NCBI GenBank assembly: GCA_028564705.1 | Contig: JAPXFQ010002130.1 | Span: 808,501-872,500 of the forward strand | DNA length: 64,000 bases | Direction of reading: 5' to 3' | Origin: Apricaphanius iberus | Taxonomy: Eukaryota; Chordata; Actinopteri; Cyprinodontiformes; Aphaniidae | Shown: piece after piece, positions 33,364 to 46,800 of the stretch | Position numbering within the stretch: the first letter of the stretch is position 1 | How the letters are laid out: each line of letters begins with the position of its first letter | Position numbers and translations under genes: made by a program | The notes under the pieces: model-generated | Seen by the model: the letters and a program-made list of their open reading frames with translations, nothing else | Database searches by the model: none | What the model was told of the DNA's origin: nothing

Positions 33364-34103
33364 CAGTGTTGGGGAGTAATGGAATACATAATTAGAATAC
33401 TAATTATGAGTAACTGTATTCCGTTACAGTTACAGTTGCGTAGACTATCCCATAATACCCCTAAAAACATGCAGGCGAGACCATAGAAATCCTATGGTCG
33501 AAACACTCCCGACCTGCAAGCACCAACATTAACTTGAGTTACAGTGGTTGTATCTGACATGATGTTAGCTTGATTATATAATGTTGTGATGGGTTTCCTG
33601 AAAAGTATGGCTACAAGGATAAAAGCTTTTCATTTGGAGTGCAATGAATGTAAGTTTACAATACTTTGCATATTTATAACAGAAAGTGGCAAATAACTTA
33701 ATTGGCTGTGGCTGATAAACGGCTAAACTTCATTTCAAATGACTAAATATAAAGTCTAATTAAAATGTAAAGAGATATAACTGCTAAAAAAAAAGTTTGG
33801 TTGGTTGGTTTTGGTCGCTGAGAGGTAGCAGGTTTGAGCCAAAAGGAATTACTATATTTTTTCCCAGTCAGTACCTAATTATTAGTATTATTATGCCGTC
33901 TGTTTTCCTTCAGTAGTACCTTACAGCACATTCGGTGACATTTGATAGACTTGAATGCTGTTTTTAAGGGGAATTATTCCAAGTATTTAGAATACAGTAC
34001 CAGGATTCAGCAAAGTAACGGAATACGTTAAAAGATACATTTTAAAGCAGATATTTAGTGTTCTGTAACTAAATACATTTAAAAAGTATTCCCCCCAACA
34101 CTG
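33364..34103. mobile_element. hAT-type non-autonomous element with perfect 8-bp duplication
   Basis: It starts CAGTGTTGGGGAGTAATGGA and ends with the inverse TATTCCCCCCAACACTG. CGTACATA flanks both ends exactly (33356-33363 and 34104-34111). GTTGGGGAGTAA termini and an 8-bp duplication fit hAT. Length is 740 bp with no transposase. Sub-terminal words (AACGGAATACG, TAACTGTATTCCGTTACAG) are arranged as inverted motifs. Confidence 0.88.
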
Positions 34104-34241
34104 CGTACATAGATTCCGTACTTGGTACGCAAACTATGTAACATACAAGTTTGCATTTTGTAGGCATGGTGCTGGAATCCCTACCGTGTTGGAGTGTCAT
34201 GGTGAGGCCTATGTAAGGAAAACTCTGCCCTGGTCTAATGG

Positions 34242-34489
34242 TAAACGGACTGAATTTATATAGCGCTTTTCTAGTCATGTTGACTACTTAAAGCGCTTTA
34301 CACTGGAGCCACATTCAACCATTCGCACTCACAAATGTGCACATATTCATACACCGATACAATTATCGGTAGGCAATTTGGGGTTAAGTGCCTTGCCCAG
34401 GGGCACAACGACATGTGAGGAAGCTGAGATCGAACCTACGACCCTCCGATTGCAAGAACTACTCAACTTACTGAGCCACATTCGCCCCA
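34242..34489 (-). repeat. tRNA-derived SINE, near complete
   Basis: On the minus strand it begins GGCGAATGTGGCTCAGTAAG, with the A-box-like TGGCTCAGTAAG, followed by GTCGTAGGTTCGATCTCAGC, with the B-box GGTTCGATC. This is an RNA polymerase III internal promoter layout inherited from a tRNA. The body reads CTGGGCAAGGCACTTAACCC and the tail AAAGCGCTATATAAATTCAG, TCCGTTTACCATT. A truncated copy lies at 26620-26738. Confidence 0.82.
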
Positions 34490-34553
34490 CCTAGCTCAAG
34501 AAATCTATCCTCATAGACCTACTTTTGTTATTTTTTGGGTAGCACAACTATTC

Positions 34554-36077
<1,524 letters not shown>

Positions 36078-36079
36078 TA

Positions 36080-37285
36080 TATATACAGTATATGCATGCA
36101 ATTTTAATTTAAAATTGCTGTGGGTTTATTTCAAATATTATGGAGGGTGAAATGGAAAATGATGGAGAAGAAAAAATGGAAAGAGAGGTGGAACAAAAAG
36201 TTAAGAGGGAAAGTCAGAATTGAAGATAGAAAAGAGGAAAAAGAAGAAAATACAAGAAACCAACCTAGAAGTCAGCTTCTACACCTGCAGGACAGCAAAG
36301 AAAATTATAAAAAACAATGATAAAACAAAGAATGGGAACCAAAAATGGCACAGCTATAACCCACAAATACATTAATCATATTTGTGTAGAAACATATTTA
36401 TTGATCTAACACAAAAAAAAGTGTTCTGTGATTTAATGTTTTCCAATGAAGAAAAAAACATTTTTTTGTTTTTTTTTGAAGAGTATATAAATAGGTGGTT
36501 TCAACTGTATAATTTATTCCCCTGTCTGAAATATGCACAAGTAAATTCTGAAGGGATTTGTCACTGTAAAATTCCAATAAAATATGATAAAGTTTGTTTG
36601 ATAGAGTTGGCTGCCCAGTTTATGAAAGAAATAACCCACTTGTTTTTGTTTGATCTTTAAACACGCTCCCCAGCGCCGAGCCAGGTGTTTGTTATCATTT
36701 CAGACAAGCCATGTGTTGTGTTTTTGTGCGGTTTCACGTGAGGTTCACTGCTGGAAGCTGCAATAGCAAGCTCACCTGATGGAGACTGAAAACACGCAAA
36801 CATGGGAGCTCTGATTAAAAACAGACACTTTAGACAGGCTCACGCTGCTGAGGCTCCGAGGGCAATGCCGACGGTAAATATTACATTTAACCATTTTTTA
36901 GGAGGATATCTCATGGACATCCCTGTGGAGGTTAGAAAAGTGGCCCCAACTTCAGGAAGACTGAAAAAAGTAAAAAGTATATTAAATAGAGAGGCTGACT
37001 CATCCACAGCAGTCAAGAATAATATTTGCTAAATATTTGCTAGAGTAAATTAAACTCATTCATGCTGCTGCAATGAATCAGATGGCACCAGATTGGTTTA
37101 AGGGCTAAAAATGATTCATTTCAAGTTATTTATGTTCTTGTAGGATTATGAGACTTTTATGAAGTTATAATCAAATCAAAATAAAACAAAAGGTTATGCA
37201 TGTTTAAAATGAAAGAGCCTGCTTATGTTTAAAATCAGAACACACTAGTTTGTATGTTCTAATGTACACGGACATTTAATATACA
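36080..37285. other. No gene recognised; GC-richer stretch near 36.66-36.9 kb
   Basis: 36120-36320 is purine-rich (AAAATGGAAAGAGAGGTGG) and opens a lysine/glutamate-rich frame without a domain. 36660-36880 is GC-richer and non-repetitive (CCCCAGCGCCGAGCCAGGTG). The frame at 36802-37032 has no motif. Confidence 0.35.
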
Positions 37286-37289
37286 TTTT

Positions 37290-37976
37290 GAATTCAGTTC
37301 AATTATATATATAGCGCCAATTCACTGTCGTCTCAAGGCACTTTGCAAGAAAAGTCATTTCAATACAATTGTACAAACATTTTAATCAGTTGAAAAGTTT
37401 TTTATTTAATTGATAATGCCTTATTATCTAGTAGCTATGCTGCTTTATGCTAGGCTGTTGGAGGACATTATTAGAGTCAGTTCCTACTTTCTCTCCTACT
37501 TCTCCCCAACTGCATGATGTGCTGTCAATTCAAGCGCTAACCTGTTTTCTCTTAGTCTCTTCCTACAGTAGGTGCTCCTGACCCGCCCTGCTTCACGACC
37601 CTGACTAAGATGGGATTCCAGTGGAGGAACGTTCTCCACGTCCTGCTACCAACTTTCGTCTTCTGCATCAGTTCTGTTGCTCTTTCTGTGTCTTTGCTGC
37701 CTTCTCCAAACCCCAGACGGTCTTAGCAGATGACCGCTTATGCTGAGCCTGGTTCTGCTGGAAGTGTCTTCCTGTTAAAAGGGAGTTTTTCCTCTCCACT
37801 GTCGCTTCATGCTTGCTCAGTGTGAGGGATTGCTGAGAATTCACGATGCAATCCCCTTTAGTTCTCTAATTCCTAAATTAAACATTGTATTGTAATAACT
37901 GTTCTTGTAAAGTGCCTTGAGATGACATCTGTTGTGAAACGGCACTATACAAAGAAACTGAATTGAATTTAGATGC
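37290..37976. mobile_element. LINE 3'-tail element with inverted ends
   Basis: The left edge AATTCAGTTCAATTATATAT, AGCGCCAATTCACTGTCGTC, TCAAGGCACTTTGCAAG is the inverse of the right edge GTAAAGTGCCTTGAGATGAC, ATCTGTTGTGAAACGGCACT, AAAGAAACTGAATTGAATTT. Between them 37430-37870 carries the plus-strand LINE 3' untranslated block shared with 45.7-46.2 kb and 1.5 kb (GTTGGAGGACAT, AGTTTTTCCTCTCCACTGTC). The left part is therefore a second LINE tail in opposite orientation, so two tails meet head-to-head. No coding sequence. Confidence 0.65.
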
Positions 37977-38355
37977 TGCAAATCCATTTCCCTGTTAAAG
38001 GGAAATTCCGTTTCTTTTTTTTAACCTGGACCTTATTTTTAACCATGTTTAATTTTTTTTCACCCCTCATGAGAAGTTTGGAGCCAGTTTGAGCCGTTCG
38101 GCAGTACTTATACCTCCAGTCTTAATCAGCTGTATCTGTAGAACGGGAGTACTCAGGGCTAGACCAAATGCCGCTTGTAATAAGGTTTAATCGGCCGCAA
38201 ACAGCAGAATTTTACCATGTTTATATTCTCTTTGGACTTCTGAACTCTTCTTCATCGTCTTCCGGGTCGATTTGAGGGCTTAACAACAAAAAAATTATTT
38301 AAAAGCTGACGAATCGGCGGATGCTGTGGCTGGTTTGTTACCGTTTTATTATTAT

Positions 38356-38398
38356 ATGTTTATATTAATATAAATTATATTCATATTAATATAAACAT
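38356..38398. repeat. Perfect 15-bp inverted repeat, AT-rich
   Basis: ATGTTTATATTAATA (38356-38370) is exactly mirrored by TATTAATATAAACAT (38384-38398) with a 13-bp loop. It could extrude as a hairpin, but AT-rich palindromes are common in such DNA. Confidence 0.8.
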
Positions 38399-38685
38399 CC
38401 TACTACAAATGGATATAAACTTCTTCTCCACTCCAAGAGGCTCCAAAGTTGTCTGGGTGAGTAAATGAATGTAATGCAAGCTATAAATAAGGTTCAGGTA
38501 AAAAAAAGAAAAAGAAAAAAAAGCTTTTAATTTAACTCTTGTCCTCTCTCACAAGCTGCTATAATCATCTGAAAATATTTCATTTTTATTATTAAATTGT
38601 TTAATTATTTGCCTTGACTTTTTACCTGTTAACATTTTATTAACTATACATACTTGAACTTGTATAGTACTATTTGGACCCAGAA

Positions 38686-39371
38686 TGTAAACCAAAACCC
38701 AGAAACAGTTAAACAGATTTTATTGCAACAAATATGAATGTGGAAGTTGATCGCTTTCTGGCCAGTCTCTGTAAAGGACACAGGGTGGTGGGTTGACTGG
38801 CAGAACAGTCTTTCTGTAAACAGGAAGTGGTGGTTTACCCGGCAGAAGTGGTTTCTCTAGAAAAACATAAACTTGAATCCTTCCAGGTATGATTTAGGAG
38901 TGGAATATGTCTGTTTACCGGGGATTATTTTACCCGCATGATGGTGATGGTGCTATATAGAGAAGCTTTGGACGCTGATGTCATGAGGTGCATTAGCTTC
39001 AGTAGCAGGGTGAGCTGGTTTACACTCACCGATGCGATGATCAGGTTTTACCGTAAGGGAGTATTGATGAGTTTGTCAATTATCCAAAGCTCAGTGGTCG
39101 GGTGAACAGTCCAGGCTGGCAAAAAAAGGGACGGGGAGAAGAGCAAATCAGAGTCTGTGAGGCAGTAAAAAGAGGTCAGGTACATGATGCGAAACCACAA
39201 GTAGTGAAACTTGGAGCAGTCAGGCAACAGGCAAAGCTGCTGTCGGAAGCCAGGAAACAAGGCTGATACACACACTGAGTGCAGAGTAGGAGTTTATATA
39301 GGCAGCAGCAAGGGTACAAGCAATCAGCAGAGGTGGGAAAGGCGGAGCAAGAACGAACCGCTGGATGCATC
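38686..39371 (-). mobile_element. Probable LTR (or LTR-like) block
   Basis: On the minus strand, from about 39371, it starts TGATGCATCCAGCGGTTCGT. It has a TATA-like CCTATATAAACTCC near 39296 and ends with TTGCAATAAAATCTGTTTAA, then TTTTGGTTTACA near 38686: promoter and polyadenylation signal in LTR order. The ends are TG...CA. The flanks (GAA on both sides) give only a weak 3-bp match, so boundaries are uncertain. The frames at 39048-39405 are incidental. Confidence 0.5.
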
Positions 39372-39409
39372 AGAAACAGAGAAAATCATGATGTATATGG
39401 CATAATGTG

Positions 39410-41270
39410 AGGGAAATTATAGTTATCATTTATCTTTTCTTTTATAATCAAATAAATAATCAGCATATATTCTTACTTCACATGATAGTAAAGTTGATTG
39501 AGTTGATTTTATTCAATTGCCTTAAAGATTATATTTAATCTGGTGTTAAATCATAATTATGTGTGTCTTGAGACATGTTATTTTTTTGCTTCATAAAGAA
39601 GCCAAAAGTTCATAGCCAGTGCTGGTGAAGAACAGATAATGGGACTAAAAGGTGTTTCATCTTTCTGTTACTAAATTCTGATAAGTTTGCTGTGTATAAA
39701 AGAAGATTGTGAGCCCCAACGGGTCAGAGTGTTCTTACGACCTGTACTGCACTCTCTGCAGAACTTCCATAAGACAAAGACCTGTATCCTGCTTCTTCCG
39801 TGTCAACGGGGTTTAACGAACTTAAAGCAGAGGGATTATTATGTGAGAAAAAAAAACAATGCCTTGGAGACTCCAAAGTAAATTTTAAAACCGATATCAA
39901 AATAATTTCCAAATATCTTGGAATGTACCATTTTAGAGGAGAAACAAACGTTGATATCTGAATGTTCTACATTTGTCTTATGAGCTGACATTCTGGTTTC
40001 AAGGCAACTATTTCAGGTATCTATTCCAGACATTAGTGCAAAAATGTAAGCTTGCATCCCATCTCTTTAGTTTATGAACTTTAACTTCTGGAAGTGTATA
40101 TGACTTTATATCACTGTATATGACTTTACAATGGAGTGCAAAGCTAACCTGAGCTTCTTCTGGAGGTAAAGTTGAATGATGTTCCTTAAATGCTGTAAAT
40201 GTAAATGTTCTCTAATGATAATTTTTCTGTTTTTATTATATGACTAACTGATTCAGGTTTTGTTACGTGAAATGTGTGAAATTTTACACATGTAATAGTG
40301 TTTATTCTTGTCATTTGGGTGTCTTTCCAATGTAGTAAAGAGTTGAAAACTAGTAGCTTTCACACCACTGAGACTAATATTTTCATCCGGCAGAGGGCGC
40401 TGGGGTAGCCTTATTATGAAGGTCAAATGAAAGATTCTTTTTTTTTTTTAAGTCCCAGTTCAAGAAGTCTTAGGCTGTAAACCGTGTCCATAATAACAAT
40501 ACTAGAAAATATAAAGGTAATTAAATAAATAAATAATTATGAATAAACCCATTTGAAATTAAAGTGGTTCAAATAATATTAGTAATGCGGAGAGCAAATT
40601 CTAATTTTGTGTTTAGTTAATCTTGACATATTTCTACTGTGTTGAGCCTTCTGTTTTAGAACCTGTTCTGTTTGCTCTGTCATGCTGGATATTAACCAAT
40701 GTGCTTGGAGTTGGAGTTTACTATTTTTTTTGTCCAGATCACAAATTCATAGTTTTCTGACTTTAGCCCCTCACTAAAACTGAACCTCTGACCGTGAAGT
40801 TCTTCATGATCCAGATGACTGTTGCTTCAGATGCTTCATCTTTAGCTCAAATTTCCTTTCATCTGTGGCAATATTAAATTATGTTATTTGCATGTTGTCC
40901 TTTGAGGGTCTATATTGCTAACACAGAATAGAAGATTTTAATTCACATCTGCTAAAAAGGAAAATGTCCGCTCAAAGAGTGATGCATCCTATTATAATGT
41001 GAGGTTGAGTGGAGGGAAATATATTATTGTAAAAAGCGTAAAAATAATTTGTTCTATGTTTGACAAGCGCCCTCTGTTGGTGAAAGCTTTAGAGGGGAGA
41101 TATTTTGCAGATGTCACCTTTTTCCTTCAGATGTGTTACCATTTGCGTCTCTTCTGTCTTTATAAACACTCACAACATGAGTAAAAAACATTCCTCACTC
41201 TTATTGCAAATTCTTGAGTCACAAATCTTTTGCTTCTAAAAGCTGTTTAAAAAATGCCTTATTTTGATAT
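39410..41270. other. No feature recognised
   Basis: AT-rich non-coding DNA with small motif-free frames (39687-39912, 40999-41184). Nothing I can name. Confidence 0.35.
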
Positions 41271-42798
41271 CAAATTAAAGGGGATATTCCACGCCTAAGT
41301 AAAAATGTTTCCGTTAACATATTCCCTATAGTTAGATAAATGAGTAAAACACATTTATAAGCACCTGGACATGTCCCGGTGGGCCGGTGTTCTGACAAAA
41401 CAGCATACTTTGTCAGAATAGCATACCGTAGCTCGAGTCATCTAACAAATTTTGACAAACCACACGTTGTATGTCCTATCCCTAAGGTCACAGAAGAACA
41501 AATATAATTTATTTTAAATGCCTAAACCTAAAATATATATAATTTAAGTTGATTTGAACAGATTTTAAAATCCAAAGAGAAAATAATATTTTTTTACTGC
41601 TGCGCATGCACATTGACCGAAAGTATTACAATCTGATGGGTATGCTGTTTTGTTGGAACACCGGTCTGATATCTGGGCCGCAAGGGCCGGTTCTATGGCA
41701 AGCAGAGATGTACTAGTGTGCTAAATGTGCAACTACTCAAGAAGGAGTTGATATTTACAGTGTTTAGTTTGCCAAAAGTTTAAACTTGTAGGGGAAAATG
41801 TTTAACCAGTTCCATGTAGTTGCGTACTATTTAGCATAGAAATAATGGCTATACGGATATTGAGTTTTTTACCGAAACAGCTTGCCATAAAGGGCCGCTT
41901 CACAGCTGCCAGCTGGCTGCTTTCATTTTTTTTTTCTCTCTCTCTATGCACCTCAACATTAAACGGTCAGAGCAATCAGTCAGCGGCGTTTGAAAGGTAA
42001 AATAGGGTGGCGCAGAAAGGACTACGTTTATACAGAGGAAAGCTCAAACACACAGCCATACCATTTTTGCTTTTGTGTAAAAAATGAGGACCCAAACAGC
42101 TAAGGAGGTAAGACAACATGTTGAGCTTTCCCTGCAAACCACCATTCGAGTTAATTTATCTAGTCAATGTGTGATGTTGTGGCAGCAAACAAAACATGTC
42201 AGTTTAATAAAAATGATGACGTAACACCACAAAACAGAGAAACTCTGTCTTGTTTCTAGCTCCTAAGAGTTAGAAGGAAAATCCAAGATGAAGCAAAATG
42301 AGCTCAAAAGACCAAAGTGGGCAGGCTTATTTATTGAGTTGATGTTATAAATGAGTACTAATATAATGAAGAGCATGGTTTAGACCATGCAATGCTAGAT
42401 TATTCAGCACGACAATAATAAAACTAAAACTAATCAAAGGCTTCATAAAAGTTGGAGACTTGTGCTGAGAATTATAAATTTTTTAGAAAGAGAATCAGTG
42501 TCTGAACCAGTCAGGAGTCAGAAGCGATGAGAGGATTTATTTTGTGAGTACAAAAGAAATATGTGTTGACATGCATCCATTAGTTCAAATAAAACACTTT
42601 CTATGCCCAAATGATAGTTTGACCTGTTATATTTTTCTTTAAAAGTTGGACAATAAATACACAAGGTCCATACTTGAAAGATAATAGAATGAACGTAAAA
42701 TGAGCCCGGATGTTTTGCCAATGAAAATATCTAAATTGATTAAGTCACGTGTTTTCCATATTAAATGCACTAAAGCTTTACGGAATATTATGTTTTAT

Positions 42799-43238
42799 TG
42801 TGGCAGGTGCAGTAAATGAGATTAGGGAAAGTAGGGGAAGTATGAACATGAAAACAGTCTACTCGGGGACTGATTACACTGGTACCAGCTCAAAATATAG
42901 ATTCTGATGATGTATGTGCTGTAAAGAATAGTATAGATGTGGTTGCGCTGGCCAAGAACACAAGATGTTTCCCGTAAGTGACGCAATGATCAAGTATAAG
43001 AGATAGAGCTCCTTTTAGAGGAGAGAGGGTTTTCGTTGGTCTTGCTGGGATCTCAGCGTGGACGATAGGATGCTTTCTGCTCAGAGATAAGGTATGTCAA
43101 TTGTTAACAGACAATGGATACAGAATGTTGGATATCGAGGTCAATGACCTATGTAGCATTGTATTGAGGACCGAAGATCCAATAAAACCCGGCTGAAGCT
43201 ACTTTCTAGAACAGAAGCTGTGTTGTCTTGAGTCTTCA
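42799..43238 (+). mobile_element. Solo LTR, retrovirus-like
   Basis: It begins TGTGGCAGGTGCAGTAAATG and ends TTGAGTCTTCA, so TG...CA. TTAT flanks both sides (42795-42798 and 43239-43242), a 4-bp duplication. The inner order fits an LTR: a TATA-like AGTATAAGAGATAG near 42993, then a polyadenylation signal CAATAAAACCCGG near 43180, then a U5-like end. No primer-binding site or gene remains. A 4-bp duplication is usual for several endogenous retrovirus groups and some Gypsy elements; I cannot decide between them. Confidence 0.7.
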
Positions 43239-43446
43239 TTATAGCTATATATCTATATCTATGTTTTGCATGTAATGAAAACCAACAACAAACACATGCT
43301 GAAATAAACCACCTAGTGAAGCATTTAACCCTTATTTATAATGAGTTGGACATTTTATAGAAAGTAATACTCTAAATTACAAGGCTTGACAGAACAACGT
43401 GCTGCTGTAGCTTTAAAATGTACGGTTATAATTACATGACTTTAAT

Positions 43447-43620
43447 TAAGGATCCAATGATACCACTTTTCTCAAAACGATACACCGATACTTGGATTTG
43501 AGTACTTGCCGACACAGAGTAAGCCTACCAATGCTGATACTTCTACCACACAAAAAAATGAAATAAATTATAAGACAAGTTTTATGTTCTTTACTGCTTG
43601 TTACAATAAGTAATGGGAAA
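43447..43620. mobile_element. hAT short-element fragment
   Basis: ACGATACACCGATACTTGGA, TTTGAGTACTTGCCGACACA, AATGCTGATACTTCTACCAC and GACAAGTTTTATGTTCTTTA parallel the left half of 19595-19908. The right end is missing. Confidence 0.65.
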
Positions 43621-44589
43621 GCCCCACTGTTTGAGAACCACTGGTTTATGCTAAGTTACAGCAAACAGACTTCCATCTGTTCAGGAGAATTACTGGAAGG
43701 GGAATATCTCTTTATGCTGAATTTGTATATAACCCAGCCTTCTGGCTGAAACCGGCTTTAGCCTACGTTAACTTCGGTTAGCTCCCGACTAGCTTCTGAC
43801 TAGCTTCTAGCTATGTCGGCTCGGAGAGTTAACCCTCCTCCCCCTGCTTCACAGCGCCACTCTCAGCTCCACCTCTTTGCCCATTTTTGGAGTTTCTGAC
43901 AGTGACGAGGCGAGTGAGGCGGAATATATGTTGGTGGTGGGAACCGCCCAGTTGGCTTTATTTTTGTTCTTCAGAAACCTATGGGTGACGTCAACGAGAG
44001 TTTGTCTATTATACATACAGTCTATGATATAACCGCTGCTCGTTTGTGAATTGAATTGAGCTGCTGAGAAACTTGATTTGAGAGTGATTTTGTGCAAAGA
44101 ATTTTATTAACATATTTTTTAAAGACCATAGACCATAACTTGTTTAAAAAGAGGCATAATATATCCCCTTTAATGTTTCAGGATATGGCTGTTCACAAAG
44201 TGACGTATCCAAGCATATTAATAGAAAGTTGAGTAGAAAGAAAAAGTGTGGCAAAGATTCATGAAAAAAAAGCAAACTGATGCAGGAAATCATGCAACAT
44301 TTATTGATACCATCTTCTCTACAGGATGTGGACATACTTCCACTAAGCCAACATTTAAAATTGAAAGTAATGTTTTACCCTTGTGTGACAATCACTTTTG
44401 CTGGGCAACGGATTTCTGGGTTTTAATTAATCCAAAAAAAAACAGGACATGCATCGGTCTTCCATTTGGGGTCTGCAAGAACAAAAGCTCTATTTGAATT
44501 ACATTAAACCCCTGATTAAAGAGTGTCGGAGAGAACTGAGACAAAGAGCAGGCCTTTTGGGATAATGTTTGTAGGCCAAATTAATCTAA

Positions 44590-45310
44590 ATCTGAATTAT
44601 ACAATATCATTTTTAACTTTTCCTTAATGCACCTGGAAACTGCTGATCTGGCCCAACATCTAGGTGTAATAATGGACTCAGGGCTGAAACTCCAGGGTCA
44701 CAGAAAACCAATAACAATGTCAGCCTTCGCCTGAAGAACATTTCTAGGATTCAAGGACTAATGTCGAAACAGGACCTTAAAAAACTCCTTCATGTTTTAT
44801 CTTTAGTCGGATTGATTACTGCAACAACGTCCTCACAGGTCTGCCTAAAAAGTCAGACAGCTGCAGCTGATCCAGAACACTGCTGCTGGCATCCTCACTA
44901 GAACAAGGAAGTAGAACATATCACCCTGGTTCTAAAGACCTTCCACTGGCTCCCTGTAGCTCAGAGAATAGACTTTAAAATACTCCTACTACTTGGATCA
45001 TTGAATGGCTTAGAACCAAAATATAATGAACTGTTGTCACTATAGCAACCCCCCCAGACCACTGAGGTCCTCCAACTCTGGTCTACTAATCATCCCTAGA
45101 ATCAGAACCAAACATGGAGAAGCAGCTTTAAGCTTTAATGCTCCTCTTATCTGGAACAAACTTCCTGACCACTGCAAAGCTGCTGAAACGCTGAGCTTCT
45201 TTAAATCAAAGCTAAAAATTAATATGTTTAGACCTGCATTGGAGTATTTGATTCATAATAACTGGAAGGTCATAACAGTAGTATGTTTTAAGAGTTCAGA
45301 TGAATATTAA
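44590..45310 (+). pseudogene. L2-type LINE C-terminal relic
   Basis: The plus strand reads LGVIMDSGLKLQGH, the counterpart of the MDSDLNLQGH segment in the minus-strand LINE at 29.5-29.7 kb, then broken versions of the 'SRxDYCNxxLxGLPKKS' region and QLIQNTAAGIL. An open stretch at 45026-45310 includes RPLRSSNSGLLIIPRIRTKH, GEAALSFNAPLIWNKLPDHC, KAAETLSFFKSKLKINMF, the usual end of these LINE proteins. Frameshifted and inactive; 5' part missing. Confidence 0.75.
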
Positions 45311-45311
45311 A

Positions 45312-46295
45312 AAGAAAGACCATATTTCTCCTGTTTTGGCTTCTCCCCATTGGCTCCCTGTTAAATCCAGAATAGAGTTTATGGTCCTTCTCCTTAATTA
45401 TAAAGCCCTTAATAATCTGCTCCATCATACATCAGAGATCTGATTGTTCCATATGTTCCTAACAGAGCACTTTGTTCTCAGAATGCAGGTCTACTGGTAG
45501 TTCCTAGGATTTCTAAAAGTAGAATGGCAGATATTTTAGTTATCAGGCTCCTCTCCTGTGGAACCAGCTCCCAGTTTTAGTCCATGAGGCAGATACTCTG
45601 TCTGTTTTTAAGGCTAGGCTTAAAACCTTCCTTTTTGATAAAGCTTATAGTTAGTGGCTTAGGTTATCTTGAGCTATTTTTGTAGTTATGCTGCTATAGG
45701 CTGAGACTGTTGGAGGACAGACTGACAAATTTTCTTCTCTCTTCTACTTTTTTCTTCTACCACTCTCCAGATATATTTTTTCTGCTGTTATTGTGATTGT
45801 TAACCCAGTTTTCTCTCAGTATTTGTCTCCCCATAGAAGCTCTACCCAGTCTGGTACCCTGCTCAACTACAATGCCCCCTGCTGGATAGGGAACATCGGT
45901 CCAGATGATGCTCGAAGTCACTGAGCATCCTCTATGCTGTCTCTTCTCTGTCATCTCAGACCACCAGACGGTCGTGGCAGATGACCGCTTGTACTGATCC
46001 AGGTTCTGCTGGAGGTTTCTTCCTGTTAAAGGGGAGTTTTTCCTCTCCACTGTCGCTACATGCTTGCTCAGTATGAGGGATTGCTGTGGAATTGCCGTGG
46101 TTGGGGTCTGCATGATCCGGGCACAAGCTCACCTCGATGACTGATCGCAATCTGCTGGGATTCCTTATATAGAAAACTTTAAACTGATTGGAATGTTTGT
46201 GTAATTGTATTGAAATGACCTTTGTTGTAAAGTGCCTTGAGATGACATTTGTTGTGAATTGGCGCTGTATAAATAAAAGTGAACTGAACTGAATT
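45312..46295 (+). pseudogene. Second LINE C-terminal relic with complete 3' terminus
   Basis: KKRDHISPVLASPHWLPVKS, RIEFMVLLLNYKALNNLLHH is the C-terminal region of an L2/Rex-like LINE; the same segment in reverse lies at 51.6-51.8 kb. From about 45660 the 3' untranslated part follows: GGACAGACTGACAA, CAGACGGTCGTGGCAGATGA, AAAGGGGAGTTTTTCCTCTC. It ends with AAGTGCCTTGAGATGACATT, GGCGCTGTATAAATAAAAGT, GAACTGAACTGAATTT. It abuts the preceding LINE directly, suggesting one inserted beside or into the other. Confidence 0.78.
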
Positions 46296-46394
46296 TAATG
46301 TTCTTCATGTATTTGATGTTGTGTTTAATATTTTATGGATTTATTGCTCCTTTTATTTTATTTTATCCCCTAATAACCCAAAGTACCTTATCTC

Positions 46395-46800
46395 TCTGGG
46401 TGGAAGTGTCATCGTTTGGAGATGCTTTGCACCTACAGGAACCATTAACTATACTGTTTATTAGTTGATGCTCTTGAAAAATTTGAGACCATCTGTGGGA
46501 AAAAAACGATAAATTAGAAGTGGGCTCTTCAACAGGATTATCACGCAACAGTAAATCCAACATGGACTGATGGAAAGGGAATGGGCCTAGTCAAAGCCGA
46601 ACTCTTGAAACCCTACAAACTTTTCTCAGGGCAAGTGTTCAACTGAGGTTATTACTGCCAACGAAGATAAGAGTGGCAGCTACCCAACCATCCCTTTTTT
46701 ATTGAGAAAAACAATATTCATTTTTAGTGTTTAGTTATTGTAAAATAACCAGACACAAATAGAAAAAAAGAAGATTTAGATAAGGAAAATTATCTGAACA
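46395..46800 (+). pseudogene. Tc1 transposase relic
   Basis: GGSVIVWRCFAPTGTINYT (about 46400-46460) corresponds to the GGGSVMVWGCFAATGT signature, and LQQDYHATV (about 46525) to the catalytic LQQDNDPKHT with key residues lost. Adjacent frames are broken and termini were not identified. Confidence 0.55.

Larger units (their letters stand above)
41279..44169. mobile_element. Possible TTAA-target DNA transposon (piggyBac/Kolobok-like), non-autonomous
   Basis: TTAA (41275-41278) is followed by AGGGGATATTCCACGCCT. The inverse AGGCATAATATATCCCCT ends at 44169 and is followed by TTAA (44170-44173). Matching outward-facing ends plus TTAA on both sides fit piggyBac or Kolobok elements. Sequence at 43970-44000 (AAACCTATGGGTGACGTCAA, ATACAGTCTATGAT) is a widespread teleost repeat often found near such an end. 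No transposase is visible in 2.9 kb, and the interior hosts a solo LTR and a hAT fragment. The match between ends is short, so the pairing may be coincidental. Confidence 0.45.

Noticed and set aside
36802..37032. 76-residue plus-strand frame starting MGALIKNRHF
   Set aside because: No family motif or splice signal; low-complexity end.
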